The notes below the pieces were generated by a model. That model was given only the letters and a program-made list of their open reading frames with translations. It ran no database searches and was not told the DNA's origin. Position numbers and translations under genes: made by a program. DNA of 64,000 nucleotides from Halocaridina rubra. Its lineage: Eukaryota; Arthropoda; Malacostraca; Decapoda; Atyidae. Location of the stretch: the NCBI GenBank assembly GCA_037179515.1, contig JAXCGZ010002260.1, positions 7,501 through 71,500 of the forward strand, read 5' to 3'. This document shows positions 49,782 through 64,000 of the stretch, in pieces (within the stretch, counting starts at the first letter, position 1; every line of letters begins with the position of its first letter).

Positions 49782-52602
49782 TTGTTATACACAAATGCTG
49801 ATGGGTTAGCTGGTAAGGCAGTAGAATTAAAAGATAGGATTCACAACAGTAAGGCAGATATAGTAGCAATTACAGAGACTAAGTTGAGTGAGGACATAAA
49901 CAGTGTCACAGTTTTTCCTAAGGGCTTCAAAATATTAAGGGTTGAAGGATCTGAGAGGACTGGTGGAGGGATAGCACTGCTCATAAGTGAAAGGATTCAA
50001 GTTGAAGAAATAAACTTGGCTATAGAAAGTGAGTTCAAGGAATTTCTTGTTGCTCACATAAATACCGTGTCAGAGATCATTATAATAACTGTTTTATATA
50101 ACCGACCAAGGATCCAGAATAGGCTAGAAGTTTATGAGGAAAGTCATATAGGTACTATTGAAATCATAAACTCATTTGTTAACATGGCATGGGAGAAAAA
50201 ATGTAGGATTTTGATTATGGGATATTTTAATCATAAAGAGATAGATTGGATAAATCTTGACCCACACAGTGGTGAGGACTCATTCGGGGCAAGATTCCTA
50301 GATTGCGTACAAGGGAATTTCCTGCACCAACATGTAATGGAACCAATGAGGGCCAGGGGTGGGGACAAGCCATTACTACTTGATCTAGTATTCACAGATA
50401 ATGTGCTGAATATTGAAAAAATTGAGTATGAACCACCAATTGGAAAGAGTGACCACTGTGTGTTGTTGATGGAGTATATCATTGAAGATATTCTGCCTGA
50501 GAGTAGAGGCACTGACGACATGAGGAGGAACTATCCGAAAGGAGATTACATCAAAATGAATGAGCTTTTTGCAGTTATTGACTGGAGAACCTTATTTTAC
50601 AACAAATCTGCACAAGAAATGTACGACATCTTTTGTGAGTAATCTAGGAAGATAGTAGACTGCTGTATACCTGTCACCAAAGTAGGTGTAATTTATGCCA
50701 GAGAGAAATGTTTCGATAATGAGTGTAAAAGAGCTAAGGAGTGGAGAGACAAATGCTGGAAAAGGAATAGGAGGAGAAAAAACATAAATGACTGGCAAAC
50801 CTACAAAAGAGCAAGAGATGAATACCTAAGTAAAGGAAGAGAGGCAGAGAGAAACTATGAAAGGGACATCAACAGGAAGGCTACAAATATCCCAAGGTTT
50901 TCCACAGCTTTTTCAGAGGAAAACTGAAGGTAAAAGAACAGGTTTTAAGGCTTAAGAGAGCGGATGGAATCATCACTGAGATGGATGAAGAGCTCTGCAA
51001 AGAATTGAACAAGGAGTTTCAGTCAGTATTTACAGTAGAAAATACCCTACCCCCTCAGATTGCATAGATAGAAGCTCACGGGCAGACACTAGAGAACATT
51101 AACCTTTCAGTCACAGAGGAATGCAAAGCACTGATGGAGTTAGATGTCCATAAAGCTACAGGTCCTGATGATATATCCCCTCATGTACTTAAAAAATGCG
51201 CAAACTCAATATCAGTGGCACTAAGTATCATATTTAAAAAGTCTCTTGGGTCAAAGAAGATTCCAAGATGCTGGAAACAAGCAAACGTGATCCCTATCTT
51301 CAAAAAGGGAAGGAGGGATACGGCTCGAAACTCTAGACTAGTTTCCTTGACCAGCATAGTTTGCAAAGTTATGGAGAAACTACTAAGGAAACATATCTCT
51401 CTTCATTTGGAATCCTTCAACTTTTTGTTAGTGAGACAACATGGCTTCAGAGAAGGTAGATCAACAGTAACAAACTTATTAGAATTTTACGATGAAATAA
51501 GCCGAATCTAATAGGAAAGAGAGGGCTGGGCAGCTTGCATATTCCTAGATTTCCAGAAAGCATTTGACACTGTTCCACATGGGAGACTTATTAGGAAGCT
51601 GCAAGCAATGGCTAGAATAGGTGGAAATGTCTTGGAATGGATAAAAACTTACTTAGAAGGAAGGGAACAGAGGATTAGAGCAAGACACTCAGTGTCTGAA
51701 TAGAGAAGAGTTAGTAGTGGAGTTCCACAGGGTTCAATTTTAGGGCCACTCTTGTTCCTTGTATATGTAAATGACTTACCAGAGTCTGTAAATTCATTCA
51801 TGAATATGTTTGCAGATGATGCAAAGATTGTGAAGAAAGTAAGAAATGAGAACAATAATAGGAAATTTCAGGAAGATCTAAATAGTCTCCATGAGTGGTC
51901 AGAAAAGTGGCTAATGAAATTCAGTACTTCAAAATGTAAGGTAATGAGAATGGGTACAAGTGCAAGAAGGCCCAAGCTTGACTACCCGGTGGCAGGAGTA
52001 GAACTTCAAGAAACAGAAAATCAGAGAGATCTAGGGGTAAACATACTGGCAGATTTGTCTCCAGAAATACGTATAAATGGTATAGTAAGGGCAGCACATG
52101 CTTTGTTATCAAATGTAAGGGTAGCCTTTAGGCATATGGACAAGGAAATGTTCAGAAATATTTATGTAACCTATGGTAGGCCAAAACTTGAATATGCAGC
52201 CCCCTTTTGGAATCCGCACTTGAAACAGCACGTAGCTAAGCTTGAAAAAGTTCAAAGACATGCCACGAAACTGGTCCCTGAAATACGCAATCTCAGTTAT
52301 GATGAGAGGCTGAGGGAAATAGAATTATCATCACTTGAAGCTAGATGATTGAGGGGGATATGGTAACAGTCTTTAAATTCTTTCATGGTTATGATAGAGT
52401 GGATAGGGATCGATATTTTGATATGGGAGGCTCTAGAACTAGAGGTCATAGTTTGAAGCTTCGTAAGAAAACTTCTTTGCAGGATGTAAGGAAGTACTTT
52501 CTCAGTTTAAGAGTAGTTGATAGTTGGAATTCTCTAAGCGAGGAGGTAGTTAATGCTATTTTAATCCATAGCTCTAAAGACAGGTATGATAAGTATCACT
52601 AA
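49782..52602 (+). pseudogene. CR1 ORF2 of C20, disrupted
   Basis: Endonuclease open 49,782-50,642 (286 aa), but GDFN reads GYFN, removing a catalytic aspartate. A TAA (GAGTAA) ends it at 50,642. Further lesions are a frameshift near 50,886, TAG near 51,066, TAA-TAG near 51,510, TAG near 51,702 and TGA near 52,346. RT pieces 51,134-51,511 and 51,752-52,348 (FADDAK) and the C-terminal piece 52,345-52,602 are readable. All but the 51,066 stop are shared with C23. Confidence 0.82.
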
Positions 52603-52702
52603 CTAGAAAATGGAACCGATCAGGAGACGGGAAGATACGAGCTTTGGGCTCTTTCCTGTAAGCACAATTAGGTACTCATAATTAGGTAATCACAAACACA
52701 CA

Positions 52703-55700
52703 CCTGATAAGAATGCTTGGAGTAGTTTGTGGTCCTGAGGATATTGTAAACATTCACCAACTAGGCAAATATTCGAGGGAAGGAAAGCAGAGACCAACAA
52801 AAGTAACCTTTGAGAGAGGGGAAACATGTAGGGATACATTGTTGAGAAAACAAAGTCTAAAAGTCCTACCAGAATTCAAAGAAGTGTTTATTAGAAGATA
52901 CAGAACACAGGAAGAGATGGGAAAGATCAAAGATTTGTTGCAAGAGGCAAGAAGGTTAAATGAGAAAAGAATTGAAGAAGAGAAGAAAAATTTTCATTTC
53001 AGAGTTCTTCCAGACAAAGGGGAGATAAAAAAGATAATGGCAGAAGATCAGGGGATGGGGCATCATCAAGATTGTTACACACAAATGCTGATGGATTAGC
53101 TGGTAAGGCAGTAGAATTAAAAGATAGGATTCACAACAGTAAGGCAGATATAGTAGCAATTACAGAGACTAAGTTGAGTGAGGACATAAACAGTTTCACA
53201 ATTTTTCCTAAGGGCTTCAGAATATTAAGGGTTGAAAGATCTGAGAGGACTGGTGGAGGGATAGCACTGCTCATAAGTGAAAGGATTCAAGTTGAAGAAA
53301 TAAACTTGGCTATAGAAAGTGAGTTCAAGGAATTTCTTGTTGCTCGCATAAATACTGGGTCAGAGAGCATTATAATAACTGTTGTTTATAACCCACCAAG
53401 GAGCCAGAATAGGCTAGAAGTTTATGAGGAAAGTCATATAGGTACTACTGAAGTCATAAACTCAGTTGTTAACATGGCACGGAAGAGAAAATGTTGGATT
53501 TTCATTATGCGGGATTTTAATCATAAAGAGATAGATTGGATAAATCTTGACCCACACAGTGGTGAGGACTCATTCGGGGCAAGATTCCTAGATTGCGTAC
53601 AAGGGAATTTCCTACACCAACATGTAATGGAACCAACGAGAGCCAGGGGTGGGGATGAGCCATTACTACTTGATCTAGTGTTCACAGATAATGTGTTTTG
53701 GATATTGAAAAAATTGAGTATGAACCACCAATTGAAAACAGTGACCACTGTGTGTTGTTGATGGAGTATATCACTGAAGATATTCTTCCTGAGAGTAGAG
53801 GCACTGAGGACATGAGGAGGAACTATCCAAAAGGAGATTACATCAAAATGAATGAGCTTTTTGCAGTTATTGACTGGAGAACCTTATTTTACAACAAATC
53901 GGTACAAGAAATGTATGACATCTTTTGTGAGAAATATGGAAAGATAGTGGATTGCTGCATACCTTTCACCAAAGTAGGTGTATTTCATGCCAGAGAGAAA
54001 TGGTTCGATAATGAGTGTAAAAGAGCTAAGGAGTAGAGAGACAAATGCTTGAAAAGGCATATGAGGAGAAAAAACATAAATGCCTGGTAAACCTACAAAA
54101 GAGCAAGAAATGACTACCTAAGTTAAAGAAGAGAGGCAGAGAGAGACTATGAGAGGGACATCACCAGGAAGGCAAAAGAAAATCCCAAGCTTTTCTACAG
54201 CTTTATCAGAGGAGAACTGAAGGTAAAAGAACAGGTTTTAAGGCTTAAGAGAGCGGATGGAAGCATCACTGAGACAGATGAAGAGATCTGCAAAGAATTG
54301 AACAAGGAGTTTCAGTCAGTATTTACAGTAGAAAATACCCCACCCCCTCAGATTGCAGAGATACAAGCTCAAGTTCCGGTATTAGAGAATGTTAACTTTA
54401 CAGCCACAGAGGTATGCAAGGCGCTGATGGATTTAGATGTTCATAAAGCTACAGGTCCTGATGACATATCCCCTCATGTACTTAAAAAATGCGCAAACTC
54501 AATATCAGTGGCACTATGAATCATATTTAAAAATTCACTGGAGTCAGGGGAGATTCCAAGATGCTGGAAACAAGGAAACGTGATACCTATCTTCAACAAG
54601 GGAAGGAGTGACACGGTTCTGAACTACAGACCAGTTTCCTTGACCAGCATAGTTTGCAAAGTTATGGAGAAACTACTAAGGAAACATATCTCCCTTCACT
54701 TGGAATCCTTCAACCTTTTGTCAGTGAGGCAACATGGCTTCAGAGAAGGTAGATCAACAGTAACAAACGTATTAGAATTTTATGATGAGGTAAGCCGAAT
54801 CTTACAGGAAAGAGAGGGCTGGGCAGATTGCATATTCCTAGACTTCCAGAAAGCGTTTGACACTGTTCCACATGGGAGACTTATTAGGAAGCTGCAAGCA
54901 ATGGCTAGAATAGGTGGAAATGTCTTGGAATGGATGAAAACTTACTTAGAAGGAAGGGAACAGAGGGTTAGAGTAAGACACTCAGTGTCTGAATGGAGAA
55001 GAGTTAGTAGTGGAGTTCCACAGGGTTCAGTTTTAGGGCCACTTTTGTTCCTTGTATATGTAAATGACCTACCAGAGTCTGTAAATTCATTCATGAATAT
55101 GTTTGCAGATGATGCAAAGATTGTGAAGAAAGTAAGAAACGAGAACAATGGTAGAGAACGTCAGGAAAATCTAAATTGTCTGCATGAGTGGTCAGAAAAG
55201 TGGCTAATGAAATTCAGTACTTCAAAATGTAAGGTAAAGAGAATGGGTACAAGTGCAAGAAGGCCGAAGCTTGCTACTCGGTGGCTGGAGTACAACCTCA
55301 AGAGACAGAAAATGAGAGAGATCTAGGAGTAAACATACTGGCAGATTTGTCTCCAGAAATACATATAAATGGCATTGTAAGGGCAGCATATGCATTCTTA
55401 TTAAATATAAGGGTAGCCTTCAGGCACATGGACAAGGAAATGTTCAGAAATATTTATGTAACCTATGTGAGGCCAAAACTCGAATATGCAGCCCCCTTTT
55501 GGAATCCGCACTTGAAAAAGCACATAGTTAAGCTGGAAAAAGTTTAAAGACATGCCACGAAACTGGTGCCAGAAATACGCAATCTCAGTTATGATGAGAG
55601 GCTGAGGGAATTAGACTTACCATCACTCGAAGCTAGAAGATTGAGAGGGGGATATGGTGACAGTCTTTAAATTCCTTCATGGTTATGATAGAGTGGATAG

Positions 55701-55976
55701 GGATCGATTTTTTGATATGGCTGGCTCTAGAACTAGAGGTCATAGTTTGAAGCTTCGTAAGAAAACTTCTTTGCAGGATGTAAGGAAATACTTTTTCAGT
55801 GTAAGAGTAGTTGATAATTGGAATTGGCTAAGCGAGGAGGTAGTTAATGCTATCTCAATCCATAGTTTTAAGGACATGTATGATAAGTATCACTAAGTAT
55901 AAAATGGAACCGATCAGGAGACGGGAAGATACAAGCTTTGGGTTCTTTCCCGTAAACACAATTAGGTAATTACACA
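52703..55976 (+). mobile_element. CR1 LINE copy C21, 5'-truncated in ORF1
   Basis: Starts in the ORF1 RRM-like region after the C20 tail (aatcacaaacacacac). ORF1 3' part 52,713-53,099, then ORF2, the 3' UTR and tail. It ends at the duplication breakpoint. Partner of C24. Confidence 0.88.
53072..55896 (+). pseudogene. CR1 ORF2 of C21, disrupted
   Basis: Endonuclease open 53,072-53,761, with GDFN altered to RDFN. A 2-nt insertion (gtgttttgg, near 53,697) shifts to 53,698-54,036, which ends at a TAG replacing TGG. Stops near 54,088 and 54,124 follow, then 54,298-54,519, then the RT 54,580-55,326 (248 aa, FLDFQKAFDT, GVPQGS, FADDAK) to a 1-nt deletion near 55,273. The piece 55,281-55,547 ends at a TAA, and the C-terminus is 55,654-55,896. 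Most lesions are shared with C24. Confidence 0.82.
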
Positions 55977-56521
55977 CAGAAATATTTATGTAACCTATGT
56001 GAGACCAAAACTCGAATATGCAGCCCCCTTTTGGAATCCGCACTTGAAAAAGCACATAGCTAAGTTTGAAAAAGTTCAAAGACATGCCACGAAACTGGTG
56101 ACAGAAATACGCACTCTCAGTCATGATGAGAGGCTGAGGGAATTAGACTTACTATCACTCGAAGCTAGAAGACTGAAGGGGTATATGGTGACAGTCTTTA
56201 AATTCCTTCATGGTTATGATAGATTGGATAGGGATCGATATTTTGATATGGCAGGCTCTAGAACTAGAGGTCATAGTTTGAAGCTTCGTAATAAAACTTC
56301 TTTGCAGGATGTAAGGAAATACTTTTTCAGTGTAAGAGTAGTTGTTAATTGGAATTCGCTAAGCAAGGAGGTAGTTAATGCTATCTCAATCTATAGTTTT
56401 AAGGACAGGTATGATAAGTATGACTAAGTCTAAAATGGAACCGATCAGGAGACGGGAAGATACAAGCTTTGGGCTCTCTCCCGTAAACACAATTAGGTAA
56501 TCACAATTAGGTAATCACACA
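55977..56521 (+). mobile_element. CR1 fragment C22 (duplicated end of C19)
   Basis: Open 55,999-56,427 encodes the ORF2 C-terminus with the C19-specific variants (KLVTEIRTLS, RLKGYMVTV, RNKTSLQ, KDRYDKYD), then the 3' UTR and two tail units. It is not an independent insertion. It is the left edge of duplication copy B. Confidence 0.88.
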
Positions 56522-59500
56522 CACTGTCTCTTTATAGTCAACTGTTTGTATGTTTTCCAGTGCCGCCACCATTACAGCCTATTTTACTGCCACATTCCCC
56601 TTTTGTGCATCAGCAAAGGAAGTTTTCATGACATCATGTTCCATATTCAGCTCCTGGAACTCTTTTCTAAACTGTTCAATGTTTTCATGCCAGAGTGAAA
56701 TGGTTCGATAATGAGTGTAAAAGAGCTAAGGAGTGGAGAGCCAATTGCTGGAAAACAAGACGAATAACAACAAACCGCTGAATGACAACCTAAAATGAAT
56801 TAGATGTTAGTTCACTGCTCTCTTCTGAGAAAGACGAGATTGCAGCTTGAAATGCCCAGATTAAGGAAAACATTGAGCAGTTTAGAAAAGAGTTCCAAGA
56901 ATTGAATATGGAACATGATGCCATGAAAACTTCCTTTGTTGATGCACTAAAAGGGAATGTGGCAGTAAAAGAGGCTGTGAAGGTGGTGGCACTAGAAAAC
57001 ATACAAACAGTTGACTATAAAGAGACAGTAATCAAAAAAATGAAAGATGTTGTGATGGAAAGGGCAAATCCATTGATTAAACATGCACTTGATAATGAGA
57101 AGACAGTGGCAATCTCAGGCATAAGCAAATCCCAGGAGCCAACATGGCAGGGGAGACTTGAAGAAAATAAAGCTAGGGTTGTAGACCTGATAAGAAAGCT
57201 TAGAGTAGTTTGTGGTCCTGAGGATATTGTAAACATTCACCAACTAGGCAAATATTCGAGGGAAGGAAAGCAGAGACCAACAAAAGTAACCTTTGAGAGA
57301 GGGAAAACATATAGGGAAATATTGATGAGGAAAAAAGTCTTAAAGACCTTCAAGAATTCAAAGAAGTGTTCAGTAGATGATACAGAACAAAGGAAGAGAT
57401 GGGAAAGATCAAAAACTTGTTGCAAGAGGCAAGAAGGTTAAATGAGGAAAGAAATGAAGAAGAGAAGAAAAATTTTCATTTCAGAGTTCTTCCAGACAAA
57501 GGGGAGATAAAGAAGATAATGACAGAAGATCAGGGGATGGTTCCTCAATAAGATTGTTATACACAAATGCTGATGGATTAGCTGGTAATGCAGTAGAATT
57601 AAAAGATAGGATTCACAACAGTAAGACAGATATAGTAGCAATTACAAAGACTAAGTTGAGTGAGGACATAAACAGTGTGACAGTTTTTCCTAAGGGCTTC
57701 AAAATATTAAGGGTTGAAGGATCTGAGAGGACTGGTGTAGGGATAGCACTGCTCATAAGTGAAAGGATTCAAGTTGAAGAAATAAACTTGGCTATAGAAA
57801 GTGAGTTCAAGGAATTTCTTGTTGCTCACATAAATACCGTGTCAGAGATCATTATAATAACTGTTTTATATAACCGACCAGGGATCCAGAATAGGCTAGA
57901 AGTTTATGAGGAAAGTCATATAGGTACTATTGAAATCATAAACTCATTTGTTAACATGGCATGGGAGAAAAAATGTAGGATTTTGATTATGGGATATTTT
58001 CATCATAAAGAGATAGATTGGATAAATCTTGACCCACACAGTGGTGAGGACTCATTCGGGGCAAGATTCCTAGATTGCGTACAAGGGAATTTCCTGCACC
58101 AACATGTAATGGAACCAATGAGGGCCAGGGGTGGGGACAAGCCATTACTACTTGATCTAGTATTCACAGATAATGTGCTGAATATTGAAAAAATTGAGTA
58201 TGAACCACCAATTGGAAAGAGTGACCACTGTGTGTTGTTGATGGAGTATATCATTGAAGATATTCTGCCTGAGAGTAGAGGCACTGACGACATGAGGAGG
58301 GACTATCCGAAAGGAGATTACATCAAAATGAATGAGCTTTTTGCAGTTATTGACTGGAGAACCTTATTTTATAACAAATCTGCACAAGAAATGTACGACA
58401 TCTTTTGTGAGTAATCTAGGAAGATAGTAGACTGCTGTATACCTGTCACCAAAGTAGGTGTAATTTATGCCAGAGAGAAATGTTTCGATAATGAGTGTAA
58501 AAGAGCTAAGGAGTGGAGAGACAAATGCTGGAAAAGGAATAGGAGGAGAAAAAATATAAATGCCTGGCAAACCTACAAAAGAGCAAGAGATGAATACCTA
58601 AGTAAAGGAAGAGAGGCAGAGAGAAACTATGAAAGGGACATCAACAGGAAGGCTACAAATATCCCAAGGTTTTCCACAGCTTTATCAGAGGAAAACTGAA
58701 GGTAAAAGAACAGGTTTTAAGGCTTAAGAGAGCGGATGGAATCATCACTGAGATGGATGAAGAGCTCTGCAAAGAATTGAACAAGGAGTTTCAGTCAGTA
58801 TTTACAGTAGAAAATACCCTACCCCCTCAGATTGCAAAGATAGAAGCTCACGGGCAGACACTAGAGAACATCAACCTTTCAGTCACAGAGGAATGCAAAG
58901 CACTGATGGAGTTAGATGTCCATAAAGCTACAGGTCCTGATGATATATCCCCTCATGTACTTAAAAAATGCGCAAACTCAATATCAGTGGCACTAAGTAT
59001 CATATTTAAAAAGTCTCTTGAGTCAAAGAAGATTCCAAGATGCTGGAAACAAGCAAACGTGATCCCTATCTTCAAAAAGGGAAGGAGGGATACGGCTCGA
59101 AACTCTAGACTAGTTTCCTTGACCAGCATAGTTTGCAAAGTTATGGAGAATCTATTAAGGAAACATATCTCTCTTCATTTGGAATCCTTCAACTTTTTGT
59201 TAGTGAGACAACATGGCTTCAGAGAAGGTAGATCAACAGTAACAAACTTATTAGAATTTTACGATGAAATAAGCCGAATCTAATAGGAAAGAGAGGGCTG
59301 GGCAGCTTGCATATTCCTAGATTTCCAGAAAGCATTTGACACTGTTCCACATGGGAGACTTATTAGGAAGCTCCAAGCAATGGCTAGAATAGGTGGAAAT
59401 GTCTTGGAATGGATAAAAACTTACTTAGAAGGAAGGGAACAGAGGATTAGAGCAAGACACTCAGTGTCTGAATAGAGAAGAGTTAGTAGTGGAGTTCCAC

Positions 59501-60448
59501 AGGGTTCAATTTTAGGGCCACTCTTGTTCCTTGTATATGTAAATGACTTACCAGAGTCTGTAAATTCATTCATGAATATGTTTGCAGATGATGCAAAGAT
59601 TGTGAAGAAAGTAAGAAATGAGAACAATAATAGGAAATTTCAGGAAGATCTAAGTAGTCTCCATGAGTGGTCAGAAAAGTGGCTAATGAAATTCAGTACT
59701 TCAAAATGTAAGGTAATGAGAATGGGTACAAGTGCAAGAAGGCCCAAGCTTGACTACCCGGTGGCAGGAGTAGAACTTCAAGAAACAGAAAATCAGAGAG
59801 ATCTAGGGGTAAACATACTGGCAGATTTGTCTCCAGAAATACATATAAATGGTATAGTAAGGGCAGCATATGCATTCTTATCAAATGTAAGGGTAGCCTT
59901 TAGGCATATGGACAAGGAAATGTTCAGAAATATTTATGTAACCTATGGTAGGCCAAAACTTGAATATGCAGCCCCCTTTTGGAATCCGCACTTGAAACAG
60001 CACGTAGCTAAGCTTGAAAAAGTTCAAAGACATGCCACGAAACTGGTCCCTGAAATACGCAATCTTAGTTATGATGAGAGGCTGAGGGAAATAGAATTAT
60101 CATCACTTGAAGCTAGATGATTGAGGGGGATATGGTAACAGTCTTTAAATTCTTTCATGGTTATGATAGAGTGGATAGGGATCGATATTTTGATATGGGA
60201 GGCTCTTCGTAAGAAAACTTCTTTGCAGGATGTAAGGAAGTACTTTCTCAGTTTAAGAGTAGTTGATAGTTGGAATTCTCTAAGCGAGGAGGTAGTTAAT
60301 GCTATTTTAATCCATAGCTCTAAAGACAGGTATGATAAGTATCACTAACTAGAAAATGGAACCGATCAGGAGACGGGAAGATAGGAGCTTTGGGCTCTTT
60401 CCTGTAAGCACAATTAGGTACTCATAATTAGGTAATCACAAACACACA
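56522..60448 (+). mobile_element. CR1 LINE copy C23 with scrambled 5' end (partner of C20)
   Basis: Same mosaic head as C20: inverted ORF1 segment (56,522-56,684), sense ORF2 linker piece, then ORF1. There is no SINE. ORF1 pieces include 56,902-57,441 (179 aa). Private features are GYFHHKE in the endonuclease and a 26-bp deletion near 60,205 that removes part of the C-terminus. Confidence 0.88.
57554..60348 (+). pseudogene. CR1 ORF2 of C23, disrupted
   Basis: Endonuclease 57,554-58,414 (286 aa) with the catalytic GDFN changed to GYFH, ended by the same GAGTAA as C20. RT pieces 58,753-59,283 (176 aa) and 59,524-60,120 (198 aa, FADDAK) are separated by the shared TAA-TAG and TAG. The C-terminus at 60,157-60,348 is missing codons because of the 26-bp deletion. 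Confidence 0.82.
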
Positions 60449-63948
<3,500 letters not shown>

Positions 63949-64000
63949 TAGAAAATATGCCTATACAGGCGAGTAAACATAGTATACACGTACTTGTGTT

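Larger units (their letters stand above)
48558..52702 (+). mobile_element. CR1 LINE copy C20 with scrambled 5' end and SINE insertion
   Basis: Head: inverted ORF1 segment (48,558-48,720), a sense ORF2 linker piece (to about 48,790), then sense ORF1 from the coiled-coil end onward. A 186-bp SINE interrupts ORF1 at 48,842-49,027. ORF2, the 3' UTR and tail follow. It has many lesions, nearly all shared with C23. Confidence 0.88.
48012..55976 (+). repeat. 7.8-kb tandem segmental duplication, copy A
   Basis: Spans the end of C19, C20 and C21. It is repeated as copy B at 55,977-63,718, at an offset of 7,965 bp that falls to 7,772 after the SINE and 7,746 after a 26-bp deletion in B. The copies share the same stops, frameshifts and CR1 junctions. 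The breakpoint at 55,976/55,977 joins the C21 tail to an internal CR1 position. Confidence 0.9.

Overview
This is a gene-poor stretch of eukaryotic, very probably arthropod, nuclear DNA. The dense (AT)n, (CT)n, (GT/CA)n and GATA/CATA arrays, together with CR1-, L2- and RTE-like LINEs and tRNA-derived SINEs, suggest a malacostracan such as a penaeid shrimp. That assignment is an inference. I see no host protein gene, rRNA or functional tRNA.

About 24 copies or fragments of one CR1-clade non-LTR retrotransposon dominate. I call them C1-C24 from left to right. C1-C8 (1.4-16.0 kb) lie on the minus strand. C9-C24 (16.1-63.7 kb) lie on the plus strand. Within each arm nearly every copy is 5'-truncated and abuts the 3' tail of the copy upstream of it, usually across a (CA)n tract. 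The result is a head-to-tail, self-nested array. The inferred full-length element has a 5' UTR of about 0.9 kb, ORF1 (359 aa, coiled coil plus RRM-like RNA-binding region), ORF2 (940 aa from its first shared codon: APE endonuclease plus reverse transcriptase with FADD), a 3' UTR of about 80 bp with a conserved two-part stem-loop, and a tail of 14-bp repeats (ATTAGGTAATCACA) running into (CA)n. C1 has an intact ORF1 but one nonsense codon in ORF2. Its neighbour C3 has an intact ORF2 but a truncated ORF1. The other copies are broken to varying degrees.

Layout: 0-1.4 kb unassigned DNA with a tRNA-like relic, then (CT)n(AT)n; 1.4-16.0 kb minus-strand CR1 arm; 16.1-17.8 kb old plus-strand CR1; 17.8-20.0 kb unassigned DNA with a degenerate tandem repeat; 20.0-20.3 kb CR1 3' end plus CATA/GATA; 20.5-22.1 kb minus-strand RTE-like LINE; 22.2-25.0 kb long (AT)n blocks alternating with a palindromic cluster of tRNA-derived SINEs; 25.0-35.1 kb plus-strand CR1 fragments; 35.1-42.6 kb near-complete CR1 (C17) split by a 3.3-kb antisense L2-like LINE; 42.6-63.7 kb more CR1 copies; then (CA)n(AT)n.

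Several parts were amplified as DNA segments. C20-C21 and C23-C24 belong to a tandem duplication of about 7.8 kb that shares its inactivating mutations. One of the two copies later gained a 186-bp SINE. That SINE's 3' tail matches the tail of the L2-like LINE at 36.6 kb, a likely SINE/LINE partnership. Other notable points are a possible -1 frameshift site joining ORF1 to ORF2, and a 5' UTR that contains an antisense copy of the element's own 3' end.
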